Below the pieces are notes generated by a model. That model had not been told where the DNA came from, did not search any database, and worked only from the letters and a program-made list of their open reading frames with translations. The translations under genes were made by a program, and so were the position numbers. From assembly GCA_022495005.1 (NCBI GenBank), contig JAGYXB010001997.1, positions 2,852,001 through 2,916,000 on the forward strand: a DNA stretch of 64,000 nt, given 5' to 3'. The stretch is from Rhyacophila brunnea (taxonomy: Eukaryota; Arthropoda; Insecta; Trichoptera; Rhyacophilidae). Below, piece after piece: positions 10,186-21,184 of this stretch; the stretch's first letter is position 1; each line of letters opens with the position of its first letter.

Positions 10186-10240
10186 AGTAAATTGTCTTGG
10201 AATGTCACTCTCACTGTTATACTTGGGTTTAATATGAATA
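10186..10240 (+). repeat. Short duplicated block D2, copy 1
   Basis: TTGTCTTGGAATGTCACTCT and TTGGGTTTAATATGAATAAT recur at 10741-10798, so the D1-D2 order is present twice within about 1.6 kb. Confidence 0.7.
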
Positions 10241-10273
10241 ATGATTTATTTTATTTATTTATTTATACTTATT

Positions 10274-10798
10274 ATTATAGGATTGGACATTGTCAAAAAA
10301 AAGATATATATATATATATATTGGAGCTCCACTTCCTGGACAACTTCGGCGGCCTAAGCCTTTGAAAAGTGACACGTGTGGTGTATGTATGCTCCACCTC
10401 AGCACTCTGTCTAACACGAGTGAATGAATGAATGGATGAACAAAAGGAGACTAAAAAGAAGAACAGTGTATAGTTAGTCGAATATTATCGTTTTAAAAGC
10501 GATAATGGTAATTTACATAATAGTATTAGTGGCGTAGCGGCGTAGACGCGTAGAGACGTAGAGTTCCTGTCTCTGAAGACGTGAATGCAGGCTAGACTCT
10601 ATGTTTGACAAAAAATATACGTTATTAGAAGGATCATATTAATTGGTTGAATGGTATTTGTTGTAAAAACACGTCAGTTATAATTTAAATCTCTACTGCG
10701 TGGAGGCCTATATTATGACGGAGAGGCATATAGGTAAATTTAATTGTCTTGGAATGTCACTCTCACTATTATACTTGGGTTTAATATGAATAATGATG
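10274..10798 (+). repeat. Local duplication D1-D2, copy 2
   Basis: Second copy of 9197-9665 followed directly by the second D2 block. An expanded TA run (10309-10320) and the loss of a TATATTTATATATAATATAC stretch distinguish it from copy 1. D2 follows D1 closely here but lies about 520 bases away in copy 1, so at least one rearrangement followed the duplication. Confidence 0.7.
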
Positions 10799-11186
10799 AC
10801 GTTTGTATAAATAATGATCAGACACTCTGTGCCGGTAACACGGTTTGAATCGATGTTCTGATTTACTAAGCTCGTACGGAGACTCGTATTGAGTTCTTGC
10901 TTAAAGATCGCCACACTGTATCAAGTTGACTCTCTCGTGGTTTGCGAATAACTACCGGTTATCAAATCACAGTCGTAGGATGACCCATGATTGTTACGCC
11001 TGGTTGACAATAATAATTAAAGATGGGATTGGGATTATAATCGGCCCAACCAGTCTTTATACAAAATGGCGACAATTGGCGATAAGCTACGTGTTTCTGT
11101 GCAACCTTAGTTTACTCAGATGCATTGGGGTAATTAATATATCTGAGTATGTAATATTGACTATTATTATATTACTATATTCCTAA

Positions 11187-11716
11187 AGGCTGGTTTGGAC
11201 AGGTCGAGTAATTTAGTCTAGTGGTGAGTAATTTAGTAACTAAACGTGTATGAACAGTCAAATTTAGTCAAGTAATTCCGTAAAATCATTTAGTCGAGTC
11301 GATCCATTTTATTCAATATTTTCGCTCGAGTTGCGACCCTCACCACCTCTCACTAAAAACTAAACAAGCCACGAGACAACTCTGAATACGTGATGATTAG
11401 CCAAGTTCATTAGTTGTTGTAGAATTTCTTCCTCCAATTCTTTTAATATATGAAGTTATTAACTTATTTTTTTAAAATTATAATAATTTCAATAAAAATG
11501 ATGTTATATTCTTAAATTTTGTAAATTATCCGTTGAATTAAAAAAAATAAAAAATAGTGCTGTGTTACGTTGTACTATGTATTATAATGTAATGTATGTA
11601 TGTAATGTATTTTGACATGTCACTTACTAATATACTGTGTTCGGATAGTTTTCAGTTAATAAATCACTAAATCACTCGCCACTCAACTAAATCACTCGAC
11701 CAGTCCGAACCAGCCT
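11187..11716. mobile_element. PIF/Harbinger-like MITE with TAA target duplication
   Basis: Left end AGGCTGGTTTGGACAGGTCG and right end CGACCAGTCCGAACCAGCCT are inverted repeats. The similarity continues inward through CGAGTAATTTAGT-type blocks. Both ends are flanked by TAA (11184-11186 and 11717-11719). A 3-bp T-A-A duplication is characteristic of PIF/Harbinger. At 530 bp it is non-autonomous with no transposase. Confidence 0.8.
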
Positions 11717-11719
11717 TAA

Positions 11720-12390
11720 CTTAGAGCGGATTTTTGTCTACCCACTGCAGCGGTTCTAGTTTAATTATCTTAGAAGAGAAAATGGTGGTTGACTTTACAG
11801 TGTCTTCACTGACCTGACACTTATAACTATTAACACAGGGGAGTTCATACAGAAGGCATTTAATAAAGCGAGGTGTCATGGCCCGCTGTTAATTCCGCAG
11901 CACTATCAATTTAATTCCATGGCAATCGAGATAATCCTCAGGCGAGGGTACGAGCGATAATTTTGAGAGAGACTGCGGTCGTTATTCGAAACGGGGAGAC
12001 TTTTTACTGCATCTATCGCAGCGCCCTGGCAGAATCGTCGAATGGGGCTGACAGCTGGATGTAAAATGAGGAATACTTTCGTAGACAGGTCTCTATTTCT
12101 ACTGACTAGGTTGCGAGGTATTGTGTGATTTCAGAAATTATAAATGGTTTCATATGTATGTTGATAGATGATATTCTATAGTCTATACATAATAAACCAT
12201 GTCGTAAAACTATATAAGTTATGAAATTTTAATTTTCATTTTTAATGATTCAATAAGCCAATAAAATTTAAAATATTTGTGTATAAAAATATATGTTAAA
12301 TGTTGTTTTAAATAATATGTATTACTACAAAAATATCATCTGTTATTTTATTACCATTAAAAAATAAATCTGGAAAAATGCAAGTTAGAT
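11720..12390. other. Unique-looking, less AT-rich stretch (about 11720-12100)
   Basis: It contains no repeat shared with the window and no long frame. The base composition and the block GCGAGGGTACGAGCGATAAT make it a candidate for host regulatory or untranslated sequence, but nothing specific supports that. 12100-12390 is plain AT-rich DNA. Confidence 0.3.
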
Positions 12391-12396
12391 TTATTG

Positions 12397-12898
12397 TAAA
12401 AATAATTACAAGATAAAAAGAACTTTTCATATACCACGTTTTTAAATTTTCTGTTGAATCATATAAACTTGACAATTCTATGTATTAATAAAAACTTTTT
12501 ATTGTACTTGATAGAAGTACTGAATAAATATTATAGAATACAGAAATGACATTTTGACATTTCATATTGATTTCCATGGTACTGCATGTATATATTAATA
12601 ATTTAGTTGCTAGGACCCACTTAGCAACCAATAATAGTGTGTAGTAAATATTACTATTACTTCCAAAACATACAAAACAGAATTAACTGAAAATGAATTC
12701 AATTCTGCTTAAAGATGGCTAAAAGTATTAAAAGAATGCATTGTCGTCGTGTTCTGATATATTCTAAAAGTTTCAAATGTCTAGCTAGTCGGGAAGTTAG
12801 TTAAAAATCTTGGACAAACAATAAAAAAAATGTAGTACATAAGAAAAAATCTGTACCGGATAAATAAGAATTCGAGCTAATGAAAACGTGGTAAAATA
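12397..12898. repeat. Dispersed repeat R1, copy 2
   Basis: See 197-660. It shares CTTGACA, TGACATTTTGACATTTCATA, TTTCCATGGTACTGCATG (variant) and AAAAGAATGCAT blocks with copy 1. Confidence 0.7.
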
Positions 12899-12899
12899 T

Positions 12900-13620
12900 A
12901 CGTTCTTTTAACGAAGCCACATTATAATGTATGATAATATAATAGTTTGTTTAATTGGATTCAATTTGTATGTTGAGTAAAAAATGAAGTTAATAATAAA
13001 AAATAAACAAAATAAAATAAGCGAATAGCCTTGGAAAATTTAAATAAGCTCAATACTCATAAATTGGGTCTGGCGATGGTCAAAAATCAAAGAAAGTATC
13101 TGTTTGAATTTATATATAATTCAGTCCAAGTGTGAAAGCTAAGAAATATAATATATTAAAAGAACTAAAGCCGATAATACAGCCTATTTACCTAAATATG
13201 ATTTAGTCCACGTAAACAAAATTTAATGTTTGATAGAGAAAGACAATTATTTTTTTAAAACAAAGTGGTTGTATAATTTAGATTCAGTAAGCCTATTCTA
13301 TTTTAATTATTTAGAGTTGAATAAATCTACCACATTGGAGAACTTTCGCGTTTGAAAGTTTACTCTAAACTATGTAAACCAAGCTTTTCGCAAAAGCTAT
13401 CTAGTGTAACTGAAGTCAATTAAAACGAGGGTGGCCTAACAGTTAGTTCAATGATTTTGATGGTTCCTTTATTTAGATATATCAAATAGGTCAACTAATA
13501 AAACACTGAACCCTGACTTTTGACCATCGAAGATATACACTTGGACAGAATCACTAGCTTATTTAAATATTATGTACCTACTCACTGCGTTATTGAAGAA
13601 AATTAATTATCATTGGTGAA
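12900..13620. other. No recognised gene
   Basis: AT-rich DNA in which I see neither an open frame nor a copy elsewhere in the window. Confidence 0.4.
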
Positions 13621-13625
13621 TTAAT

Positions 13626-13806
13626 AATCCAGAGTGGGGTGAAGTCTCCTTCATCTTCCAGGTATCTGTATCGGCCTCTTTAGCATCCTTGTTGGTACCG
13701 CCCAAACGCCGAAGTTTGATCCTGTCAGTCCGGTCTGCTTTCGAGTATGCCCTTTGGCGGTTGGGCACTATCTATTCTTGCTACATGACCCGCCCATCGG
13801 AGTCTA
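13626..13806 (-). pseudogene. LINE RT ORF fragment (LRWAGHVAR motif)
   Basis: The minus strand reads LCRLRWAGHVARIDSAQPPK, then GILESRPD and a stop. RL.W.GHV.RM....P...L is the conserved segment downstream of the RT domain in many arthropod LINE ORF2 proteins. Coding after RPD continues only with frameshifts. It lies next to element M1 copy 2 and probably predates it. Confidence 0.7.
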
Positions 13807-13866
13807 CAAAGTTTAGCAAATGTGAATAGACATAACAAAATGATAATCATGCACTACTTACGTTTG

Positions 13867-14188
13867 TAGCGCCTGTACACGTGAATGGATTTACTGGCAG
13901 CAATAGTGAGTATTTTAAACTATCGTGACAATAACTGTTTACAAGTAAAAGTGCTGACTGTCTCTCCAATCTCATTCTTTAAGAGTGAGTGAGACGTGAT
14001 GTTGTCATTTTATGATACTATTTCGTAGTGGTAGTGAAAATCGGTCAACCTGAAAATTCGTTCGTAGTTTGTTTATTTTGCCGGCAGGTTCGCCACTATC
14101 GTTCAACTGCGCAGGCGCAGATCGAAAAAACCCTACTGTCGCATGAAAATTCAGAAGCTTCCAAACTTTTTTGATTTACACATGCAAG
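13867..14188 (+). mobile_element. DNA element M1, copy 2, right end lost
   Basis: The left end AGCGCCTGTACACGTGAATG and interior match M1 copy 1 without the SINE. Similarity stops near 14188, where LINE-derived sequence begins, so the right terminus is missing. It shows the intact interior across the SINE insertion site of copy 1. Confidence 0.75.
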
Positions 14189-14199
14189 AATCCCTGTCG

Positions 14200-14770
14200 C
14201 TTGCCAGTCTTCTTGCATCGTTCCAAGTTAAACCAGTATCCCAAAGCTCCGCCGTATATACTCTATAGATAGTATTTAGCGGGCTATCCGGGACGCCGGA
14301 ATCCGGTCGGCTTGAAGAACAGGCAAGTTAGGTTGAAGTTCTATTCTGGCATCCACAGCACGTGATCCAGCCAGGTCCAATGTCGCCTCTTCACTATAAG
14401 CGTGATGAGAGGCTACTTGGTGCGTTCTCGTATCTCCTCGTTACTCCTAAAGTCATACCATCCGCACACCCAGTATCCGTCACAAACATCTGTTTTAGAA
14501 GCTCAGTATACGGTTGCTCTAAGCCTTCGTAAAGTGTCATGATACGCTACCGTAAAGCAGTACCGTCAGAATGCAGGCGTCGAATAGGCGGTATTTGGTT
14601 TTGACCGAGTACAATTGTGAGTCCCAGATAATGAGTCGAATGTTGTTGCTCCAGCCATGCACATTCGGATAGCGAGCTCTCTCTACAAAATGCCATCTCC
14701 CATGATTTGTACACCCAGGTATTTGAAGCTGTCAACGCTCTCGATGTTTTGCTATTGCCAATCAGAGGGA
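14200..14770 (-). pseudogene. Decayed LINE RT ORF fragment
   Basis: Minus-strand segments in order: VDSFKYLGVQIMGDG (ending near 14736), then in shifted frames ELAIRMCMAGATTFDSL and KYRLFDACILTVLLYGSVS, then WYDFRSNEEIRERTK, a stop, and VKRRHWTWLDHVLWMPE. These match the standard LINE series FKYLG, K..L......LLYG, W.D..SNEE.R.RT and KRR..WLGHVLRMP. At least two frameshifts and several stops make it dead. The ORF at 14547-14735 is a chance frame. Confidence 0.8.
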
Positions 14771-15409
14771 AACCTGGAAAATGTTTTTAATTGTACTTAA
14801 ATGTTTACAAAATTTAAAAAAAGAACAAAATTAAATGGAGATATTGTGAATTTCTTACTTTTGTTTTTGAATATAGTGCTTTAACTGACTTGATTTTTAA
14901 GTAGTTCTTCCTAACGGGTAATCGATTATATAATAAAGAAAGCCCACAATCATTCACCAATTTAAAATATCTCTAGAATAATACTATTAGTGAAAAAAAA
15001 GTATAATATAAGCCATAAGAAACATTAGTTTTACTTTGTGGTCAGCAATAATTGTACACGGCGATCAATTTTCTGTGATACCGTAGCACCACCATTTCAG
15101 AAATGAAATCGATAAAAGCCATTTTTATTCTACGATATTATGATAGTTTAAAATTTTATCTATAAAGGTAAATTTGAAACACGACCTAAATGTTATCAAT
15201 ATAATAGGCAATAATATTGTTATATCATATTATTACAGCAGCTCTACTCAGAAGAACCATATTAGTAATAAAATCGTAGTAGTGACCTGAATCATACGTA
15301 TTGAGGCAGTGATACGTATAATAATACAACATACTGCTCGCAAGATAAAAAGTGCTTCTGGTAGGATACAGTTTAAAACGATTTTTGATTATTATCTGTG
15401 GGTCTATTA
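14771..15409. other. No recognised gene
   Basis: AT-rich sequence. The minus-strand frame at 15225-15458 runs into the inverted repeat at 15410 and is probably incidental. Confidence 0.4.
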
Positions 15410-16261
15410 TATATGTTACGCCGAATGTGCGAAATTGACTATCACATGAAATGGGCAAAATTTTGGCTAATTTATGTAATAGTTAAGCCCGTTGCATTAT
15501 TCATGAATTAGGTAAATTATCTGCCGTGTACGTGAATTCGCCAGGGTATGGAATTCTTAAACTGTCAACATAACAGTAGAAAAAGTAAATTTAATACGGA
15601 TGGTTTTATTAGTTATAATTGGACATAATAAATATACTATTATTATTATTATTAGGTTAGGTTGGGTTAGGTTAGGTTAGGTTAGGTTTTGTAAATCTGA
15701 ATTCAACTGAATGTCCATTTTGAGGTTAGCTAACAAGTATCAACAAACTATCACAAACATACAATCGACCATTGCACGATTGATACCCAAGCACGAATCA
15801 AATCGCGAAAATACCTTTTAATAAAATTCTTCCGTTATCATATTATAATTCTAGATTTTTTTACGCATAGTAAATGGATATGAACGTCATTGTAGCTATG
15901 AATTGGTATATTTTTATATTATAATCAATGACATTTGACACATTTGGTTAGTATGATTAGTTGCAAAAAATACCACCGGAACGCGACCATATATTTTGAC
16001 CATAGATAATAAACGTAAATTTTGACCAATGCATAAGCATTTGACACATTTAGTTTAGATGCAAAAAACACCACCGTAGCGCTACTATCTAATTTGTCCA
16101 ATGTATGAACTAGGCAGAAAAATTACTGCCGAACTCACGCACTCGGCAGATATTTTGTCTAATGCATGAATAAGGGCAACGGGCTTGCATTTTTCATGAT
16201 TTAGGCAAAATTTTGCCCATTTCATGTAATTGTCAATTTCGCACATTCGGCGTTACATATA
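15410..16261. mobile_element. Foldback element with long inverted arms and an internal TTAGG array
   Basis: The left arm starts TATATGTTACGCCGAATGTG and the right arm ends CACATTCGGCGTTACATATA. Imperfect inverted similarity extends about 120-130 bases inward (blocks ACATGAAATGGGCAAAATTT, TATCTGCCG, CACGCACTCGGCA). The centre holds a TTAGG array (15653-15688) and a direct repeat of CATTTGACACATTT (15931 and 16038). Nothing coding remains. It is a large non-autonomous DNA element of unknown superfamily. Confidence 0.7.
15653..15688. repeat. Interstitial (TTAGG)n array inside foldback element
   Basis: About seven units, one of them GTTGGG, in the pentameric insect telomere register. It sits between the arms of the foldback element and may have been captured by it or gained by break repair. 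Confidence 0.75.
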
Positions 16262-16498
16262 CACAAGGAGGCTATCGGTGGATATCTACGGTAGTTTAAA
16301 TATGGTAAACTACCATCGATAACTGTCGATATATATATTTCTCATGTTACATGGTATTCAGTATTGATAACAATCATAATATTATATAAACTTATTTTGG
16401 TAATGATAATTAGGTTAATTAAACTCACAATATCTCCAAAACACATGTTGTAAAATAATTTTATTACATAAGTAATACCAAGTCATAGTTGTTTTTGA

Positions 16499-16674
16499 AC
16501 ATGACCGATCCTGATAAAATCATAATATACGCCTCTACATAGTGGAGTTTTGAGTTAGGTAATAGTTAAATAAAAACACACATTGAAAAGCAATATATTA
16601 TTATGACGTGTATTTTCCAGACCCAGGACTCGAACCTGGGACCTACTACAGCTGCTTGACCATCGTGGGCGTCA
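16499..16674 (-). mobile_element. SINE S1, internally shortened
   Basis: The minus-strand head reads CGCCCACGATGGTCAAGCAG, followed by a good B box (GGTTCGAGTCCTGGGTCTGG) and the family tail near 16500-16525. The segment between A and B boxes is shorter than in the copy at 26276-26508. Confidence 0.75.
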
Positions 16675-16964
16675 AGTCACAAATAAATTAAATAATATGA
16701 TATACTACGGCACTAGTAAAGGTCAACTATATTCGGGCCGTGGCATTAAGCTGCGAATTACGATGGTAGTGATATTTTTAGAATGCAATGCATTAATCTG
16801 TTCGCAACAAATGAAGAGTTTTGAATGCATATTTTGTTCAAATTATTACAATTTATTTTAATATACACAATCATAATTATTATCAACATGCAGATTACCA
16901 TATTGCATTTAAAGTATGAGCAATAACTATCGCTATGCAAATGAAGAGTTTTTATTTTTGGCGT

Positions 16965-17156
16965 CATGATTTTTTTTTTTGAATTATTAATAACCTTGTC
17001 CTTCCTTTTTCGTACAAGGTGGTTGTTAGTAATTTTGAACAATCACAAATACCCAGGCTTTGAGAAAAAAACATAAATGTTTTTGTCATGACCGGGAATC
17101 GAACCCAGAACTCTCGGGTGGAAGGCCAGCGCCTTACCCACTGCACCACGAGAGCC
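16965..17156 (-). mobile_element. tRNA-derived SINE, second family (S2)
   Basis: The minus-strand head is a recognisable tRNA-like sequence: CGGCTCTCGTGGTGCAGTGG, then GGTAAGGCGCTGG, then a consensus B box in TGGGTTCGATTCCCGGTC. The acceptor ends do not pair, so it is not an intact tRNA gene. About 110 bases of unrelated body end in a run of ten or more A (minus strand) near 16971-16981, as expected of a retroposed SINE. Only one copy is in the window. Confidence 0.65.
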
Positions 17157-17159
17157 GTT

Positions 17160-19159
17160 ATAATTGCTTCATGATACGAAGTAGTATTTTACAATAGTGC
17201 ATTCTTTTATGACGGCGAATCTTTTGACTGATGCAATATCGGGGGTTTAATACATCGGAGCTTATTGAATTGTAAAGGCAGTGTGCGACGGGTGAACAAT
17301 ATTGCACGGATTCGTCCATTCATTCATTCTTGCTCCGACCTATCGAGCCAACAAATCTGATTCCTCTGTACGGTTGCATCGGCAGTGCGCAGTAGTGCCG
17401 TTCAACCGGCTCGCACGATAATGCTGATGATAATATTCACAGACTTCCAAATCAGTTAGTTACTGTAACTTTTATTTATTTGATTGTATGCAATATTGTA
17501 TATCACCATTTATTATACATTGTAAAACAAAACAATACTAATCGTGGTGTTGCTGCCAAAAGTTGGTAAGTTGACAATTTAGATATTTAGAGTTAACAAC
17601 GGATTTTTTATCATGTTCTGTTTTGTCACTGTTCTGTTTTGTCATGGATCCAAATATTATGTATGCTAAAAAAAACAAGGTCATCCAATATATAGAACAT
17701 GCACACAAACCGCAAAGTAATTATCTTTATGCCTGATTTTAGAGCGCATGTCAAACTTTCAAATTGTAATTATTCCATAACATGATTTCTAGACTGTGGG
17801 CAGTAATCCCGCGATATTATGTAAGTCAACACAGAAAATATTATTTCGTTTTTTAATTGACGCTGAGAGATTTGCAGTGACCAAAATCGTTATTAATAAA
17901 TTAAAATTATGCTGAATTCAGTGAAAAATAGTCGTTTTTGTTTGATTTATCAATTGTTTATAATATCAATATTAGAGTCAGTAAACCTGTAGGTGAGAGA
18001 TAAACTGCGGTATATTCACATTGAAAACTCTAAAGGAGAGATAAAATATGATTTTCAAGCATATATTTTGAATTTTTTAGTGATAAGATCTAATATCGAT
18101 CCATTGTTTTTATTATTATTTCAAGTTTTAGATGTTTTTTTTGAGCATTTTTTAATTTAAAAATGTGTCGCAATATTTAAATTTCGTAATCGGGTATATT
18201 ATAGTCAAAGATTTTGAAGAAAATATTAGTGTATAGCGATGGATCATAAAAACTACAAAAATGTGCAAAGTTTTGGGGGTGAGGGGTAGTTATATCAGAT
18301 ATGAAGACACTAAAATTGATAGATATTACATTTTTCTAAATAAAATGGAAGCAATAATCATTTTCCAACATAGCCCATCATAATATTCGATGAAAAAATA
18401 TACCTTATGATTAAATCGGCCTAGTATCTTGATATCAAAGTCAAATTTATAGTCTGTTTCCATGAGGGTATTTAGCAATGGTCGAGGAAAGAAAAACAGA
18501 GAGCACACAGTTAAAATCTAAAATCTGATGATTTTAAATTAAACTGCGAGCCGTTTCTTGGAAGATTAAAATGACATTACTGGTCTAACGTACTGCCTTT
18601 GAATTTTTTCAATAGAACGACCTCATTTGAGGAAATCTTTTCATGGAGAGATTTCATAATCTCGTAAACCTTCATGCCTCACACGGAGAGAAAATGTTTG
18701 TTTAAGAATTATTTTTATTTTTTCTTCGAAGCATTTTTCTCGCAGCCAGATGAATTTTAGAAGAAAGGTATTTACCTTGGGGATCAAAATGTCGTTGTTG
18801 AGTGTTCTCTTCAGAGAAATAATCCTTAAATGGTTAGAGCTCTTTGTGTAATGGAAAGAAGTTGAATAAATATGTCAAAATAAATATGTGAAATATTGTA
18901 TTTATTAGCCTTTTAAAAATAATACAGTGTGCCTATATGAGAGTACTAATATATAATTCAGCCGTTTTAATAACGTATTACATACTTACCTAAAAGCTCC
19001 TGAAGCCCTGTTTTCTAAATATATTATTAACTAATATTCAGTTTAATACTCGTATACATACTAAAATTTACGACGTTTTTTTCTGTCCCGTATAAAAAAC
19101 CTATTTCACAAATTTCCCATACACAACTTAATAGCTTGAAATTCAATACATACACAGTG
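17160..19159. other. No recognised gene over about 2 kb
   Basis: The only structure I see is a weak inverted pair (GTGCGACGGGTGAACAA near 17284 and GTTCAACCGGCTCGCAC near 17401). The rest is AT-rich with scattered short chance frames. Confidence 0.4.
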
Positions 19160-19167
19160 ATATTAAT

Positions 19168-19756
19168 CAGTGACGTCCCTAGACATAATGCCGCCCCTAG
19201 GCAGCGCTAAATTGCCGCCCCATTTTATACAGTATTTTCTATCATCCTTACATGACCCCAATATTTAAGAAATGTATTGTATAGATAGATTACTAACAAA
19301 ATATATACCACTAAATCCAATTTAAATGCCATCTCTACTTCAATAATCAATATTGTGAGTCCACGGTTTCAGATACATTTAAAAATACACCTGACAACTT
19401 TCAAAACACGCAAGCTAGGTAAGTACTTACCTATAATTCAAATATAATTCGCAAATATGCACGTGTCATTGCTGGTAATCAAGAACGTGACGTCCAAGGA
19501 CAACAGAAGTAAACTAGACATCGCGAAACCGACAAAAAATACAGTCCTGTTAAACTTTTTATGTTAATTCTTAATACATTTTGTTTCCAACCAGTGAGCT
19601 GATTTTATTAATCGAATGATATTTTCGTTATTAGTACTAAGTTTAGGTACCTATTTCTATATAATATACCTAATGATTGTCCTCGATTTGCCGTCCTTTA
19701 AGTAACTGCTGCCGCCAAGCGAAGCTCAATCTGCCTACCCCCACGGGACGTCACTG
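19168..19756. mobile_element. Non-autonomous hAT element with perfect 8-bp duplication
   Basis: The termini CAGTGACGTCCC and GGGACGTCACTG are perfect 12-bp inverted repeats. Both ends are flanked by ATATTAAT (19160-19167 and 19757-19764). The 8-bp duplication and CAGTG start are diagnostic of hAT. Inside, GCCGCCCCTAGGCAGCGC near the left end faces TGCTGCCGCC and CTGCCTACCCCCACG near the right. No transposase frame. The perfect duplication suggests a fairly recent insertion. Confidence 0.9.
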
Positions 19757-20151
19757 ATATTAATGTACCAACAATATCTATAGTATTAAAATATGAGCGT
19801 ACTCCGTTCAAAACATGGTATCTTAATAGAATGTCATTAAAAAACTAAAACCAAAGGCGGGGCAAATAACGCATCCTTTTAAAATTACAGAATATATTAC
19901 GGTACGTTTAATTTTATTATTACAGATGTCAAAACTCGACTATTTTAATCGTTATGTCATGTCCCTCAGGGAAGAAGGCAAATGAATCAGGTGACTTATG
20001 TTAAAAGGAACCAGAGGTGATAAGATACTGTTCTCCTTCCTTTGTCTCCTTACCAAAGACTGAAGTTCTGTGTAACTCCAGAGTAGTATTCACATAGGTT
20101 ACGTTAAAAGACCGTCGTCTTAAAGGTAATTTTCAGGTGATCAAGGATGAG

Positions 20152-20480
20152 TTTAGACTAAATGGCGAGAAGATGATCGGGAAACAATTAAAGCTTTCAC
20201 GAAAGTTAAAACATTAAAGTTTATTCAACGGAAATGCAAGTACGTATACAGCGAACAAGATATACGTGTTGCAAAGAATTAAAGAAAATAAACGAGGTTC
20301 GTGGTCCTTTTTATAGATTTTGGTGATATCATATCAATTAGTTTATTTAAGTCTTGTGTGTGATATCCGGGCGTGGGTCCATAGTTCTATTACCGTTTGC
20401 TAAGTTAGAATAATTCTGTAGGTATTTAATAATATTACATGGCTATTTTTTATTAACCCTTATTAACTTGAACAGTTTGT
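20152..20480. repeat. Dispersed repeat R2, copy 2 (uninterrupted)
   Basis: Matches 1971-2289 plus 2977-3010 as one continuous stretch, giving the pre-insertion sequence at the LINE site. Its own boundaries are not marked by recognisable termini. Confidence 0.7.
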
Positions 20481-20643
20481 GTATGTGAAACTTGGGACGT
20501 CATAATATTACAGTTCGTTGATTAGTAGCAGAGTGGATAAATCGGGCGAATTATTACCCGTGGACTTTTGGCTTGTCAATGAATGGCATATATAATGAAT
20601 GGTGAGCTTTTACAGTAAAGTTTACAATTGGAATATTTTTTAA

Positions 20644-21180
20644 CCCTTTACTGCATGATTTTTTTTTTTGAAAAATTTTATTTTTTCTTGGTGTCAAAAT
20701 GCCTTGTGAATGAAGGAAAAATAATGAAAAAAATATTTTTCGAAAATTTCATTACATTTTGTATGCTACTGCGTGGTGTCGCAGATTTATGACATTTGGA
20801 AATCTTACATTTTAGTATGACAAAATACAAAACCAAATGAAAACAATTATAAAAAACTAATGTACACACCTTATTTGATGTGTAGATATTTTTATTCAAC
20901 CAATTTCAATCTTCTGTATATTTTTTTTTATTTATTTACAAATGCGGATTTTCGCGTACATACGAATTCGTCAACTGTCAAAGCAGAAATGCAGAGACTA
21001 TAATGCAGAAATGCTTTATTTCTTGAAATTTCCAAACAAAATCGGTAAAGTAAGATGTTTATGGTAAAACAGTTTTCTAGGCATCGAAAAAGGATATTAT
21101 TTGATAATTTACACAGATGGCATTGGCTATATCGAAATAGTTTGAAATGTCGCAAATTTGCGACACTATGCAGTAAAGGG
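20644..21180. mobile_element. piggyBac-like MITE
   Basis: The left end reads TTAA then CCCTTTACTGCATG. The right end is CTATGCAGTAAAGGG followed by TCAA, a one-base variant of TTAA. CCCTTT termini at TTAA sites are typical of piggyBac-like elements. A second inverted pair lies inside the termini (TGTCGCAGATTTATGACATT near 20777; AATGTCGCAAATTTGCGACA near 21147). The minus-strand frames at 20678-20899 and 20928-21233 have no transposase motifs. Confidence 0.7.
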
Positions 21181-21184
21181 TCAA

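Noticed and set aside
17084..17156. Functional tRNA gene on the minus strand
   Set aside because: A consensus B box is present, but the acceptor stem is unpaired and the anticodon stem has mismatches. A SINE body and A run follow.
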